A DNA stretch of 33,327 nucleotides, taken from Caryophanales bacterium. GTDB taxonomy: Bacteria > Bacillota > Bacilli > Exiguobacteriales > Exiguobacteriaceae. Location: NCBI GenBank assembly GCA_902362975.1, contig CABIYO010000031.1, forward strand, positions 1-33,327, in the 5' to 3' direction. The position numbers and the translations under genes are program-made. The notes below the pieces were generated by a model, which was not told where the DNA came from, did no database searches, and saw only the letters and a list, made by a program, of their open reading frames with translations. Positions 1 to 7,364 of the stretch are shown piece by piece (within the stretch, counting starts at the first letter, position 1; each line of letters starts with the position of its first letter).

Positions 1-29
1 CCCCGTGAGCGACTTGTTCGCTCACGGGG
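1..29 (-). terminator. Hairpin, likely terminator of adhE
   Basis: Perfect 12-bp stem (1-12 with 18-29) and 5-base loop, 60 bp beyond the adhE stop. On the minus strand the T-tract would fall outside the window, so only the hairpin can be seen. The plus-strand flank is only moderately T-rich. Bases 30-89 hold nothing else I can recognise. Confidence 0.6.
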
Positions 30-89
30 GCCTCTTTCTTATAAATCTACTGGGTTATGCCCCAGCCTCCTACTTGTAAATGTTGATTC

Positions 90-2681
90 TTATACGCCTT
101 CGTATGCTGCGTACATGATCTCTTTCAATTCTTCAACGAGCGGCATTTTCGGGTTGGCCGTTGTACATTGGTCTTCGAATGCGTCGACCGCCATCTTGTC
201 GATCTTCGCATCGAGTTCTGCTTTCTTAATACCTTGCGCCTTGAACGAAAGTTTGATGTTCAAGCGTTGGCCGAGCTCGATAATCGCTTGGACGAGTGAC
301 TCAACACCTTCAGCTGTCGTACTTGCTGGAAGACCGAGGTAACGTGCGATTTCTGCGTAACGTTCGTCAGCGATGAATGACTCATATTTCGGGAACGCCG
401 CAAGTTTCGATGGGCGTGTCGCGTTGTAACGGATGACGTGTGGCATGAGGATTGCGTTCGTACGACCGTGTGGTACGTGGAACTCTCCACCGATTTTGTG
501 AGCGATCGAGTGGTTGATACCGAGGAACGCGTTCGCAAACGCCATACCCGCCATCGTTGAAGCATTGTGTACTTTCTGACGAGCTTCCGCGTCGCTACCG
601 TTTTCATACGCTTTTGGTAGATAGTCGAAAATCATCTTGATGGCACGGAGGCAGAGTCCGTCTGTGTAATCATTCGCCATGACAGATACATATGCTTCGA
701 TTGCGTGTGTCATGACGTCCATTCCTGTATCAGCCGTGATCGAAGCCGGGACGGTCATGACGAACTCTGGGTCGACGATGGCGACGTCTGGTGTGATCGC
801 ATAGTCAGCAATCGGATACTTCACGTTACGTTTTTTGTCAGTGATGACAGTGAACGGTGTCACTTCAGAACCTGTACCAGAAGTTGTCGGGATGGCGATA
901 AACATTGACTTGTTACCTAATGTCGGGAACTTGTACGTCCGTTTGCGAATATCCATAAATTTCTGGCGTAGGTTTGAGAATTTCTCTTCTGGACGTTCGT
1001 AGAAAAGCCACATGCCTTTCGCTGCATCCATCGGTGAACCACCACCAAGTGCGATGATCATGTCTGGTTGGAAGTGACGCATCGCTTCGGCACCGTTCAT
1101 GACTGTCTCAACAGATGGATCAGGTTCGACCTGGTCGAAGATGCGGTACTCGACACCAGCCGGCAAGTTTTTGATGACTTTGTCAGCGAATCCGAGTTTG
1201 ACCATCATTTCATCTGTGACGATCATTGCCCGTTTTTTCGTTGTGAGCGATTGAAGGTATTGTACTGAATTTTTCTCGAAATAGATTTTTTCAGGTACTT
1301 TGAACCATTGCATATTCACGCGACGTCTCGCCACCTTTTTCACGTTGAGTAGATGTTTCGCCGTCACGTTTTCTGAGACGGAGTTTTTACCGTAAGACCC
1401 ACACCCGAGCGTGAGGGATGGTGTCATTTCGTTGTAAAGGTCACCGATTCCACCGTGTGCTGAAGGTGAGTTGACGATGATGCGGCAAGCTTTCATGCGA
1501 AGACCGAACTCAAGGATGGCATCGTCATCTGTAGAGTGGATGACTGCTGTGTGACCGAGACCACCAATCTCAAGCATTTTTTCAGCGATTGCGAATCCTT
1601 CTTCACGTGATTGAACTTTATACGCACCGAGAACCGGGCTTAATTTTTCGTGAGAGAGAAGTTCTGTTGCGCCAACTGTTTCGAGTTCTGCAATCAAGAT
1701 TTTCGTATCAGCCGGTACTTTGAGACCTGCCTGTTCAGCAATCCATGCTGCCGGCTTCCCGACGATTTCAGGATTGACCGCACATGTATCCGTCCGAATG
1801 ACGAGCGTTTCAAGTTTTGCTTTTTCTTCTGGTGAACAGAAGTAGCAACCGAGTGCCGTCATCTCTGCTTTCACTTCTTCATATACTTCTTGGTCGACGA
1901 TGATCGCTTGTTCAGACGCACAGATCATCCCATTGTCGAACGTTTTTGAAAGGATGACGTCTGAGATGGCACGTTTCACTTTCGCAGTCTTATCGATGTA
2001 GGCCGGTACGTTACCAGGTCCGACACCGAGTGCTGGTTTACCAGTCGAGTAAGCCGATTTGACCATCGCTGCCCCACCCGTCGCAAGGACCATCGCCACG
2101 CCAGGGTGGTTCATGAGTGCTTTCGTCGCATCGAGTGACGGAACTTCAACCCATTGAATCAAGTTTTCAGGAGCACCTGCCGCCACTGCTGCGTCACGAA
2201 GGACACGGGCCGCTTCGCTTGAACATTGTTGCGCTGATGGGTGGAACGCAAAGATGATCGGGTTACGTGTCTTGATGGCGATGATTGCTTTGAACATCGT
2301 TGTCGATGTCGGATTTGTGACCGGTGTGACCCCAGCGACGACACCGACTGGTTCCGCGATGTATGTGATTCCGTTTTGAACGTCATCTTCAAGGACGCCT
2401 ACCGTTTTCTCACCACGGAGTGAGTTATAAATATATTCTGTCGCAAAGATGTTTTTGATCATCTTGTCTTCAAAGACACCGCGACCTGTTTCTGTATGCG
2501 CTAATTTCGCGAGTGCGACGTGTTGCTCGAGTCCCGCAAGCGCCATCGCCTGTACGATGTGATCAATTTTCTCTTGGTCGAACGTCATCAACGTATCGAG
2601 TGCCTTATGCGCACTGGCTACGAGCGTGTCCACCATTTGTTCTGCCGTTGTTTCCACTTTTGCTTTCTCTTTGACTGCCAT
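90..2681 (-). CDS. adhE: Bifunctional aldehyde-alcohol dehydrogenase AdhE
   Basis: An 863-aa fusion that reduces acetyl-CoA to acetaldehyde and then to ethanol, re-oxidising two NADH in fermentation. The N-terminal half (about 1-440) is a CoA-acylating aldehyde dehydrogenase with the catalytic Cys254 in NGMICASEQ. The C-terminal half (about 455-863) is an iron alcohol dehydrogenase with GGGSP near 546, the likely Fe ligands D655, H659, H724 and H738, and the HVPHGRTN signature. Length is usual for the family, whose members form filaments (spirosomes). The frame stays open for 38 more codons upstream, but ATG at 2681 is chosen because a GAGGAGG SD lies 8 bases before it and homologues begin near here. 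It is divergent from marR. Upstream cre and Rex-like sites suggest repression by glucose and derepression by high NADH. Certain for function, strong for the start. Confidence 0.97.
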   Translation of the reverse strand: MAVKEKAKVETTAEQMVDTLVASAHKALDTLMTFDQEKIDHIVQAMALAGLEQHVALAKLAHTETGRGVFEDKMIKNIFATEYIYNSLRGEKTVGVLEDDVQNGITYIAEPVGVVAGVTPVTNPTSTTMFKAIIAIKTRNPIIFAFHPSAQQCSSEAARVLRDAAVAAGAPENLIQWVEVPSLDATKALMNHPGVAMVLATGGAAMVKSAYSTGKPALGVGPGNVPAYIDKTAKVKRAISDVILSKTFDNGMICASEQAIIVDQEVYEEVKAEMTALGCYFCSPEEKAKLETLVIRTDTCAVNPEIVGKPAAWIAEQAGLKVPADTKILIAELETVGATELLSHEKLSPVLGAYKVQSREEGFAIAEKMLEIGGLGHTAVIHSTDDDAILEFGLRMKACRIIVNSPSAHGGIGDLYNEMTPSLTLGCGSYGKNSVSENVTAKHLLNVKKVARRRVNMQWFKVPEKIYFEKNSVQYLQSLTTKKRAMIVTDEMMVKLGFADKVIKNLPAGVEYRIFDQVEPDPSVETVMNGAEAMRHFQPDMIIALGGGSPMDAAKGMWLFYERPEEKFSNLRQKFMDIRKRTYKFPTLGNKSMFIAIPTTSGTGSEVTPFTVITDKKRNVKYPIADYAITPDVAIVDPEFVMTVPASITADTGMDVMTHAIEAYVSVMANDYTDGLCLRAIKMIFDYLPKAYENGSDAEARQKVHNASTMAGMAFANAFLGINHSIAHKIGGEFHVPHGRTNAILMPHVIRYNATRPSKLAAFPKYESFIADERYAEIARYLGLPASTTAEGVESLVQAIIELGQRLNIKLSFKAQGIKKAELDAKIDKMAVDAFEDQCTTANPKMPLVEELKEIMYAAYEGV

Positions 2682-2764
2682 GTTAGGTTCCTCCTCATAA
2701 GTGAGAGCTTTTAATGAGCATATTGACTTGATGGAAGCACATTGTGATGACTGTTTTTTAAAGA

Positions 2765-2782
2765 TTGTGCTTTCCTTCACAT
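2765..2782. promoter_or_regulatory. Rex-like operator 2 of adhE
   Basis: TTGTGCTTTCCTTCACAT is a half-conserved match to the Rex consensus TTGTGAAATATTTCACAA: the outer TTGTG and TTCACA halves fit and the centre does not. It lies 84-101 bp upstream of the adhE start, downstream of Rex-like site 1. Weaker than site 1, and supported mainly by its proximity to it. Confidence 0.45.
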
Positions 2783-2823
2783 TCACAGAATACAATGTTT
2801 TTCAGGTTTTGTGGGTGACAAGA

Positions 2824-2841
2824 ATGTGAATTCTTTCACAA
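2824..2841. promoter_or_regulatory. Rex-like operator 1 of adhE
   Basis: ATGTGAATTCTTTCACAA is an 18-bp dyad whose TGTGAA and TTCACAA arms match the Rex (redox repressor) consensus; only the first base and the central bases differ. Rex represses ethanol and lactate fermentation genes in Gram-positive bacteria when NADH is low, so adhE is an expected target. I see no confident -35/-10 pair for adhE. Confidence 0.7.
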
Positions 2842-2933
2842 TATTTTTTTATCTATTGTTGATAGCTCTTGATTTTTGTATGCGTCCTCAGTAAAATCGA
2901 ATGCGTTTTCATGAAAATATATCAAACCTTTGA

Positions 2934-2947
2934 TGTAAACGCTTACA
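2934..2947. promoter_or_regulatory. cre site (CcpA) in adhE-marR gap
   Basis: TGTAAACGCTTACA matches the cre consensus WTGNAANCGNWWNCAW at every position including both flanks (A and T). It lies about 250 bp upstream of the adhE start and about 125 bp upstream of marR. CcpA control of adhE is the likely meaning. The rest of the 388-bp gap (2682-3069) is AT-rich promoter DNA with the Rex-like sites and the marR operators listed separately. Confidence 0.75.
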
Positions 2948-3004
2948 TATTTTGTGTCGATTCAATCTCTACTATGATGTATCAATCATCACACCAACCT
3001 GTTT

Positions 3005-3056
3005 TTAGGTTCAACTGCACCTAACTGGTGTATAATGAAAATAGAACCTAACTAGG
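3005..3056 (+). promoter_or_regulatory. marR promoter with two operator dyads
   Basis: A consensus -10 (TATAAT, 3031-3036) has no good -35. Upstream of it is the inverted repeat TTAGGT-8 bases-ACCTAA (3005-3024). Just downstream is AACCTAACTAGG (3045-3056), containing the palindrome CCTAACTAGG and repeating the ACCTAACT word. Two related dyads bracketing the -10 are a classical layout for MarR autorepression. The lack of a -35 hexamer would fit a promoter whose upstream part is given over to the operator. Confidence 0.65.
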
Positions 3057-3069
3057 AAGTGAATCTATT

Positions 3070-3516
3070 ATGTCGAAACAAGATGCAGCGGACCAGTTTG
3101 TCAAACTGATTCCTTTAATTCGTCGTAAATTGTTACGTCGATCTGATTTTCCTCAAATTCCAAACCTGAACTTCTCTCATTTCCATCTATTGATGTTGAT
3201 TGAGGACGAGGGGGCTGTCACGAATGGACGAATCAGCGAGATACTCTCCATTGCGCCACCGAACGTTACCCCGCTCATCACGAAATTGTTGAACGAGGGG
3301 TATATCACTCGGGTGCCAGACGAGCGGGATCGCCGTGTGATTTGGAATCAACTGACCGAGAAAGGTGAACGGATCTTACTTGAGCGCAGAGACTCATTCC
3401 GTAGACTATTCGAGGAACGTCTCGCCTTTTTGAATGAGGACGAAACTGACCGACTCATTGAGAGTTTGAAGACACTTACAGAGATCGTCGAGAAGATGGA
3501 CAAAGGTGACGAGTAA
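3070..3516 (+). CDS. MarR-family transcriptional regulator
   Basis: A 148-aa winged-helix regulator. The helix-turn-helix lies at about 55-85 (GRISEILSIAPPNVTPLITKLLNEGYI) and the wing carries VPDERDRRVI, the conserved DxRxxR-type loop of MarR proteins. The flanking N- and C-terminal helices are the dimer interface. ATG at 3070 follows AGGAAGTGA by 7-8 bases. It is divergent from adhE and upstream of, but not clearly in an operon with, yebC, which has its own promoter. The dyads in its promoter suggest autorepression. The inducer cannot be told from sequence: there is no conserved reactive Cys near the N-terminus as in OhrR. Confidence 0.9.
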   Translation: MSKQDAADQFVKLIPLIRRKLLRRSDFPQIPNLNFSHFHLLMLIEDEGAVTNGRISEILSIAPPNVTPLITKLLNEGYITRVPDERDRRVIWNQLTEKGERILLERRDSFRRLFEERLAFLNEDETDRLIESLKTLTEIVEKMDKGDE

Positions 3517-3524
3517 AACTTTTC

Positions 3525-3553
3525 TCGTCAATTCCCGCAACTTCTTATATAAT
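3525..3553 (+). promoter_or_regulatory. SigA promoter of yebC
   Basis: TCGTCA (3525-3530, 4 of 6) and TATAAT (3548-3553, 6 of 6) are separated by 17 bp and lie 44 bp upstream of the yebC start. Confidence 0.6.
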
Positions 3554-3596
3554 CTGTAATGAATCTACGAACAAATGGAAAGAGAGATGACATGTA

Positions 3597-4310
3597 ATGG
3601 GTCGTAAATGGAACAACATTAAAGAGAAGAAGGCGTCAAAAGACGCGAACACGAGTCGCATCTATGCGAAGTTCGGTCGCGAGATTTATGTGGCCGCCCG
3701 ACAAGGGGAACCTGATCCTGAGTTGAACCAGTCATTAAAATTCGTGGTGGAGCGCGCGAAGACTTATAACGTCCCTCGTGCGATCATCGATCGTGCCATC
3801 GACAAAGCCAAAGGTGGCGATGAGGAAAACTTCGATGAGCTTCGATATGAAGGGTTTGGTCCGAATGGTTCGATGGTCATCGTCGATACATTGACGAATA
3901 ACGTCAACCGTACGGCTTCAGAAGTTCGTGCCGCGTTCGGTAAAAACGGAGGCAACATGGGAGTCAGTGGTTCGGTCGCATATATGTTCGATGCAACTGC
4001 CGTCATCGGTGTCAATGAAATGTCGGCAGATGACGTCCTCGAACTCATGATGGAGCATGACCTCGATGTGCGTGATGTCATTGAGGAAGACGAGACGGTC
4101 ATCGTCTATGCAGAGCCAGAAGCGTTCCACGCCGTTCAGACTGCATTCAAGGCTGCCGGAGTAGAAGAGTTTGCCGTTGCGGAATTGACGATGCTCCCGC
4201 AGAACGAAGTGTCACTCGATGACGATTCGAAAGAACAGTTTGAAAAACTAATCGATGTGCTCGAAGACTTAGAAGATGTGCGCCAAGTGTATCATAACGT
4301 CGAGATGTAA
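3597..4310 (+). CDS. yebC: YebC/TACO1-family translation factor (YeeI type)
   Basis: 237 aa, full length for the family. It opens with [20 protein letters not shown], typical of the Bacillus YeeI branch (YebC type II), and has the three-domain YebC fold: helical N-terminus (1-75, with YAKFGREI and [10 protein letters not shown]) and two mixed domains with RYEGFGPNG and [12 protein letters not shown]. The family was long annotated as a transcription regulator. More recent work links YebC and TACO1 proteins to relief of ribosome stalling at proline-rich stretches. ATG at 3597 follows the GAGAG purine run. It is monocistronic, between its own promoter and terminator. Family call secure; exact role by homology. 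Confidence 0.93.
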   Translation: MGRKWNNIKEKKASKDANTSRIYAKFGREIYVAARQGEPDPELNQSLKFVVERAKTYNVPRAIIDRAIDKAKGGDEENFDELRYEGFGPNGSMVIVDTLTNNVNRTASEVRAAFGKNGGNMGVSGSVAYMFDATAVIGVNEMSADDVLELMMEHDLDVRDVIEEDETVIVYAEPEAFHAVQTAFKAAGVEEFAVAELTMLPQNEVSLDDDSKEQFEKLIDVLEDLEDVRQVYHNVEM

Positions 4311-4315
4311 CACGT

Positions 4316-4348
4316 AAGCGATAACTTTCACGAGTTATCGCTTTTTTT
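4316..4348 (+). terminator. Intrinsic terminator of yebC
   Basis: Perfect 11-bp stem AAGCGATAACT/AGTTATCGCTT (4316-4326 with 4333-4343), 6-base loop, and seven T (4342-4348), starting 5 bp after the stop codon. Confidence 0.93.
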
Positions 4349-4358
4349 CATATTCGAT

Positions 4359-4387
4359 TTGACAAGGGTCACATCATATGTTAAATT
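4359..4387 (+). promoter_or_regulatory. SigA promoter of yuiF
   Basis: TTGACA (4359-4364, 6 of 6), 17 bp, TAAATT (4382-4387, 4 of 6), about 67 bp upstream of the chosen start. Confidence 0.6.
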
Positions 4388-4453
4388 TCAAAAAGTCTTT
4401 ATCATATTAAAGTGATACCAAGAGAAAGAAAACGCGAAAGGTGTTGGATCGAT

Positions 4454-5773
4454 ATGAACGCAGTATTACTTGCAGTCATCGTCTTATTTGCGCTCGCAAT
4501 CAGTCGAGTGCACATTGTATTATCATTAATCTTAGCTGCGCTTGTCGGAGGGCTTGTTGGAGGGCTTGGGTTCAGCGACACGTTGACCGCCTTCAGTGAC
4601 GGTCTTGGTGGTGGAGCGAGCATTGCACTCAGCTACGCGCTCCTCGGTGCATTTGCTGTCGGGTTATCGAAGACGGGGCTTCCGGACGTCTTAGCTGAAA
4701 AATTGATTGCAATGTCAGGTCGTGACGTGTCGGGAAAACGCGTGATGGTTGTCAAAGCATTCCTGTTGTCACTCATCTTATTGTTATCCATCAGTTCACA
4801 AAACGTGCTTCCGATTCACATCGCCTTTATCCCGATTGTGATTCCGCCGTTACTCGTACTGTTCAATGAGTTGAATGTAGACCGTCGTCTGGTAGCGACC
4901 ATTTTGACGTTCGGTCTTGTGACACCTTATATGTTGTTACCTGTCGGGTTTGGTGGGATTTACTTGAATGAGATTCTCATTGCAAACGTTGAAGCAAACG
5001 GCTTGACTGTCGGAGACGTCAACATCATCTCAATCATGAGCATCCCCGCATTAGGGATGGTCGTCGGATTGATTGCTGCGTTCATTCACTACCGGAAACC
5101 GAGAACATATGAAACGATTGCACTCGGACCAACTGATTATGAAGTACGTCAAATGAGTGGTTTAAAGATGATCGTGACACTCGCAGTCGTTCTCATCGTG
5201 TTGATTGTTCAGTTGCAGACCGAGTCGATGATTGCCTCTGCGGTGACTGGTCTGATCTTACTTTCAATCTTCCGCCTGATTCCATGGTCTGAGGCAGATG
5301 ATATCTTCACAAGCGGCATGCGCATGATGGCATTCATCGGGTTCGTCATGATCGCCGCAAGTGGATTCGCTGCCGTCATCCGCGAGACAGGTGCGATCGA
5401 ACCGCTCGTCAACGGAGCGAGTGATTTGATGGGTGACTCTAAACTCATTGCCGCTCTCGTCATGTTGCTCGTCGGTCTTGTCATCACGCTCGGAATCGGT
5501 TCAAGTTTCTCGACCGTTCCAATCATTGCAGCGATTTTCGTCCCGCTCTGTGTACAATACGGATTCTCAGTCGAGGCGACGATTGCCATCATCGGGACTG
5601 CTGGAGCGCTTGGGGACGCAGGTAGCCCAGCGAGTGACTCGACACTCGGACCTACGAGTGGATTGAACGCTGACGGTCAACACGATCACCTGCGTGAAAC
5701 GGTTTGGCCAACGTTCTTACACTACAATATTCCACTCATCATCTTCGGTTTGATTGCCGCGATGGTGCTTTGA
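4454..5773 (+). CDS. yuiF: YuiF-like ion/amino-acid transporter (Na+/H+ antiporter family)
   Basis: A 439-aa polytopic membrane protein of the NhaC-like Na+/H+ antiporter family, closest in look to B. subtilis YuiF. Hydrophobic segments run throughout, with a basic cytoplasmic loop near 210-225 (HYRKPRTYE). Gly- and Ser-rich re-entrant-type segments occur near 345-360 (LGIGSSFSTVPI) and 390-410 (TAGALGDAGSPASDSTLGPTSG), as expected of a two-repeat transporter. Substrate is uncertain: family members are named both as sodium/proton antiporters and as amino-acid carriers. ATG at 4454 is preferred over the more upstream ATG at 4412 because AAAGGTG precedes it by about 10 bases and the extra residues are hydrophilic. 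Its stop codon directly abuts a small gene on the other strand. Confidence 0.85.
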   Translation: MNAVLLAVIVLFALAISRVHIVLSLILAALVGGLVGGLGFSDTLTAFSDGLGGGASIALSYALLGAFAVGLSKTGLPDVLAEKLIAMSGRDVSGKRVMVVKAFLLSLILLLSISSQNVLPIHIAFIPIVIPPLLVLFNELNVDRRLVATILTFGLVTPYMLLPVGFGGIYLNEILIANVEANGLTVGDVNIISIMSIPALGMVVGLIAAFIHYRKPRTYETIALGPTDYEVRQMSGLKMIVTLAVVLIVLIVQLQTESMIASAVTGLILLSIFRLIPWSEADDIFTSGMRMMAFIGFVMIAASGFAAVIRETGAIEPLVNGASDLMGDSKLIAALVMLLVGLVITLGIGSSFSTVPIIAAIFVPLCVQYGFSVEATIAIIGTAGALGDAGSPASDSTLGPTSGLNADGQHDHLRETVWPTFLHYNIPLIIFGLIAAMVL

Positions 5774-5863
5774 TCATTTTTTCCGTCGTGAATAAATGGT
5801 TCCTAATAAAATGAGGATGAGAATAAACCAGATTCCCGTATACATGAGGATTTCGGTGAACAT
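5774..5863 (-). CDS. Unrecognised 29-aa single-span membrane protein
   Basis: Not recognised. ATG at 5863 is preceded at 7 bases by AGGAGGAG (5869-5876), a very strong SD. The peptide begins MFTEILMYTGIWF, continues with a run of Ile and Leu (about residues 9-24) that would span a membrane once, and ends in the basic tail SRRKK. This is the shape of small membrane regulators, oxidase accessory peptides and type I toxins. The stop codon abuts the yuiF stop, tail to tail. It follows gltD on the same strand, 49 bp after the gltD stop, beyond a hairpin whose minus-strand T-tract is weak. Expression by read-through from gltBD is therefore plausible; no separate promoter is visible. The whole gene is antisense to the presumed yuiF 3' UTR. 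Confidence 0.6.
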   Translation of the reverse strand: MFTEILMYTGIWFILILILLGTIYSRRKK

Positions 5864-5887
5864 AAAAACTCCTCCTAAACAAAAGAT

Positions 5888-5914
5888 AAGGAGCGACGGC
5901 TGTCGCTCCTTTTT
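5888..5914. terminator. Hairpin between yuiF and gltD
   Basis: Perfect 10-bp stem AAGGAGCGAC/GTCGCTCCTT (5888-5897 with 5902-5911), loop GGCT. Read on the plus strand it ends in TTTTT and would terminate the yuiF message, giving it a long 3' UTR. On the minus strand it follows the gltD stop, but its T-tract is interrupted (ATCTTTTG), so leaky termination is likely. Confidence 0.8.
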
Positions 5915-7364
5915 ATGATGAGGTTTTTAATTCGGTCTTGCAAGTATCGAGATACGCATCGACGACCTCTGCTACTTCTCGTCCTTCCCGAATCGCCCAT
6001 ACGATCAAGCTTTGCCCTCGCTTGGCATCCCCCGCGACAAAAACGTTTTCCGTTGCCGTCTGGAAATCTTTCGTCTTCTCGACGCCGATTTTCCGCAACT
6101 CATGCTCCGGTCGCTCAAATCCGATGGCGACGAGGACGAGGTCCGCCGGATACGTCTCTATTGAATCTTCCTCCACGAAGAAGGTTGCCTGACCATCCGG
6201 GTTGACGAATTTCGTCATCCGTTCCGTTTCAATCGCTGTGACACGTCCTTCTTTCGTAACGATTTGGTTGGAACGAATCAAATACGTTCTTGGGTCCTTT
6301 TCATAGACCGCAAGCGATTCGGCATACGCATAATCGGTCGTAAGCGTGTCCGGTTGAAGTGGCCAGGGGCGCTCCGGAGCCCTAAACAATCCTTTCGAAG
6401 GGTGCTTACCGAACTGGATGACAGATTTTGCTCCTTGGCGAATCGCCGTCGCCACACAGTCGGCTCCTGTATCTCCACCCCCGATGACGATGACGTCTTT
6501 GCCTTTGGCGTCATGTTCTGGTGATCGGGTCAATCCTTTTCTCTCGTACATGGATGCCTTCAAATAATCCATCGCCATTTCAACACCACGTGCATCATCG
6601 CCATCAATCCCGAGCGTGCGCTGTTTCTGAGCCCCTGTTGCGAAAATCACCGCATCGTATTGGTTCCGAAGCGCCTCGACTGTCACATCCGTACCGACCA
6701 CTACGTTCGTCCGGATGACGATTCCCTCTAGTTCGAGCAACCGAATGCGACGTTTCACGACATCCTTATCCAGTTTCATGTTCGGGATTCCGTACATGAG
6801 TAGCCCTCCCGGTTCATCCGCCTTCTCGATGATGGTGACGGAATGTCCGAGCTGGTTCAGTTGGTCAGCCGCCGCCAATCCAGCCGGCCCACTTCCGATT
6901 ACGGCGACTGTCATCCCGCTTCTTCGATGGACCGGCCTTGGTTTCACCCAACCTTCTTCAAATGCTCGATCGATGATGGTTCGTTCAATCGATTTGATCG
7001 CAACCGGATCTTCACTGATTCCGAGTGTACAAGACCCCTCACATGGTGCGGGACAAACTCGACCCGTAAACTCCGGGAAGTTATTCGTCTCCATTAATCG
7101 GTGATACGCTCCCATCCAGTCCGATTTTGTCACAAGCTTGTTCCACTCTGGGATATAGTTGTGAATCGGGCACCCAATCGTCTCTTGTCCAATCATATCC
7201 CCGACATGACAGAATGGTGTGCCACAGTCCATACAACGTGAAGCCTGTTGTTTGACCGATTCGTCATCCATTCGTGTCGCATATTCTTCATAATCCTTCA
7301 CTCGCTCATCCGCCAGACGCTCAGGTAATGTGGCCCGTGCGATGTTTAAAAAGTTATGTTTCAT
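5913..7364 (-). CDS. gltD: Glutamate synthase [NADPH] small (beta) subunit
   Basis: 483 aa. It passes electrons from NADPH through FAD and Fe-S centres to GltB for 2-oxoglutarate + glutamine -> 2 glutamate. The N-terminal Fe-S region holds C44, C47, C52, C65, C104, C108 and C112. The FAD-binding GSGPAG lies at 157-162 and the NADPH-binding GGGDTG at 294-299. A second FAD motif near the C-terminus (VFVAGDAKRGQSL) completes the family. ATG at 7364 overlaps the gltB stop as ATGA, with a G-rich SD (GAGGGGGGG) before it, so the two subunits are translationally coupled. It is followed by a hairpin and then the 29-aa membrane protein gene. Confidence 0.97.
   Translation of the reverse strand: MKHNFLNIARATLPERLADERVKDYEEYATRMDDESVKQQASRCMDCGTPFCHVGDMIGQETIGCPIHNYIPEWNKLVTKSDWMGAYHRLMETNNFPEFTGRVCPAPCEGSCTLGISEDPVAIKSIERTIIDRAFEEGWVKPRPVHRRSGMTVAVIGSGPAGLAAADQLNQLGHSVTIIEKADEPGGLLMYGIPNMKLDKDVVKRRIRLLELEGIVIRTNVVVGTDVTVEALRNQYDAVIFATGAQKQRTLGIDGDDARGVEMAMDYLKASMYERKGLTRSPEHDAKGKDVIVIGGGDTGADCVATAIRQGAKSVIQFGKHPSKGLFRAPERPWPLQPDTLTTDYAYAESLAVYEKDPRTYLIRSNQIVTKEGRVTAIETERMTKFVNPDGQATFFVEEDSIETYPADLVLVAIGFERPEHELRKIGVEKTKDFQTATENVFVAGDAKRGQSLIVWAIREGREVAEVVDAYLDTCKTELKTSS

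Noticed and set aside
2682..2795. 38-residue N-terminal extension of adhE
   Set aside because: The frame is open but crosses the SD GAGGAGG and a Rex-like site, has no SD of its own, and is not part of AdhE proteins.
2681..2850. SigA promoter of adhE
   Set aside because: No -35/-10 pair with acceptable spacing could be defended; left unassigned.
6715..7104. Open frame of 129 codons on the plus strand opposite gltD
   Set aside because: Shadow of the conserved gltD coding sequence; low-complexity Ser/Pro/Met content, no SD.
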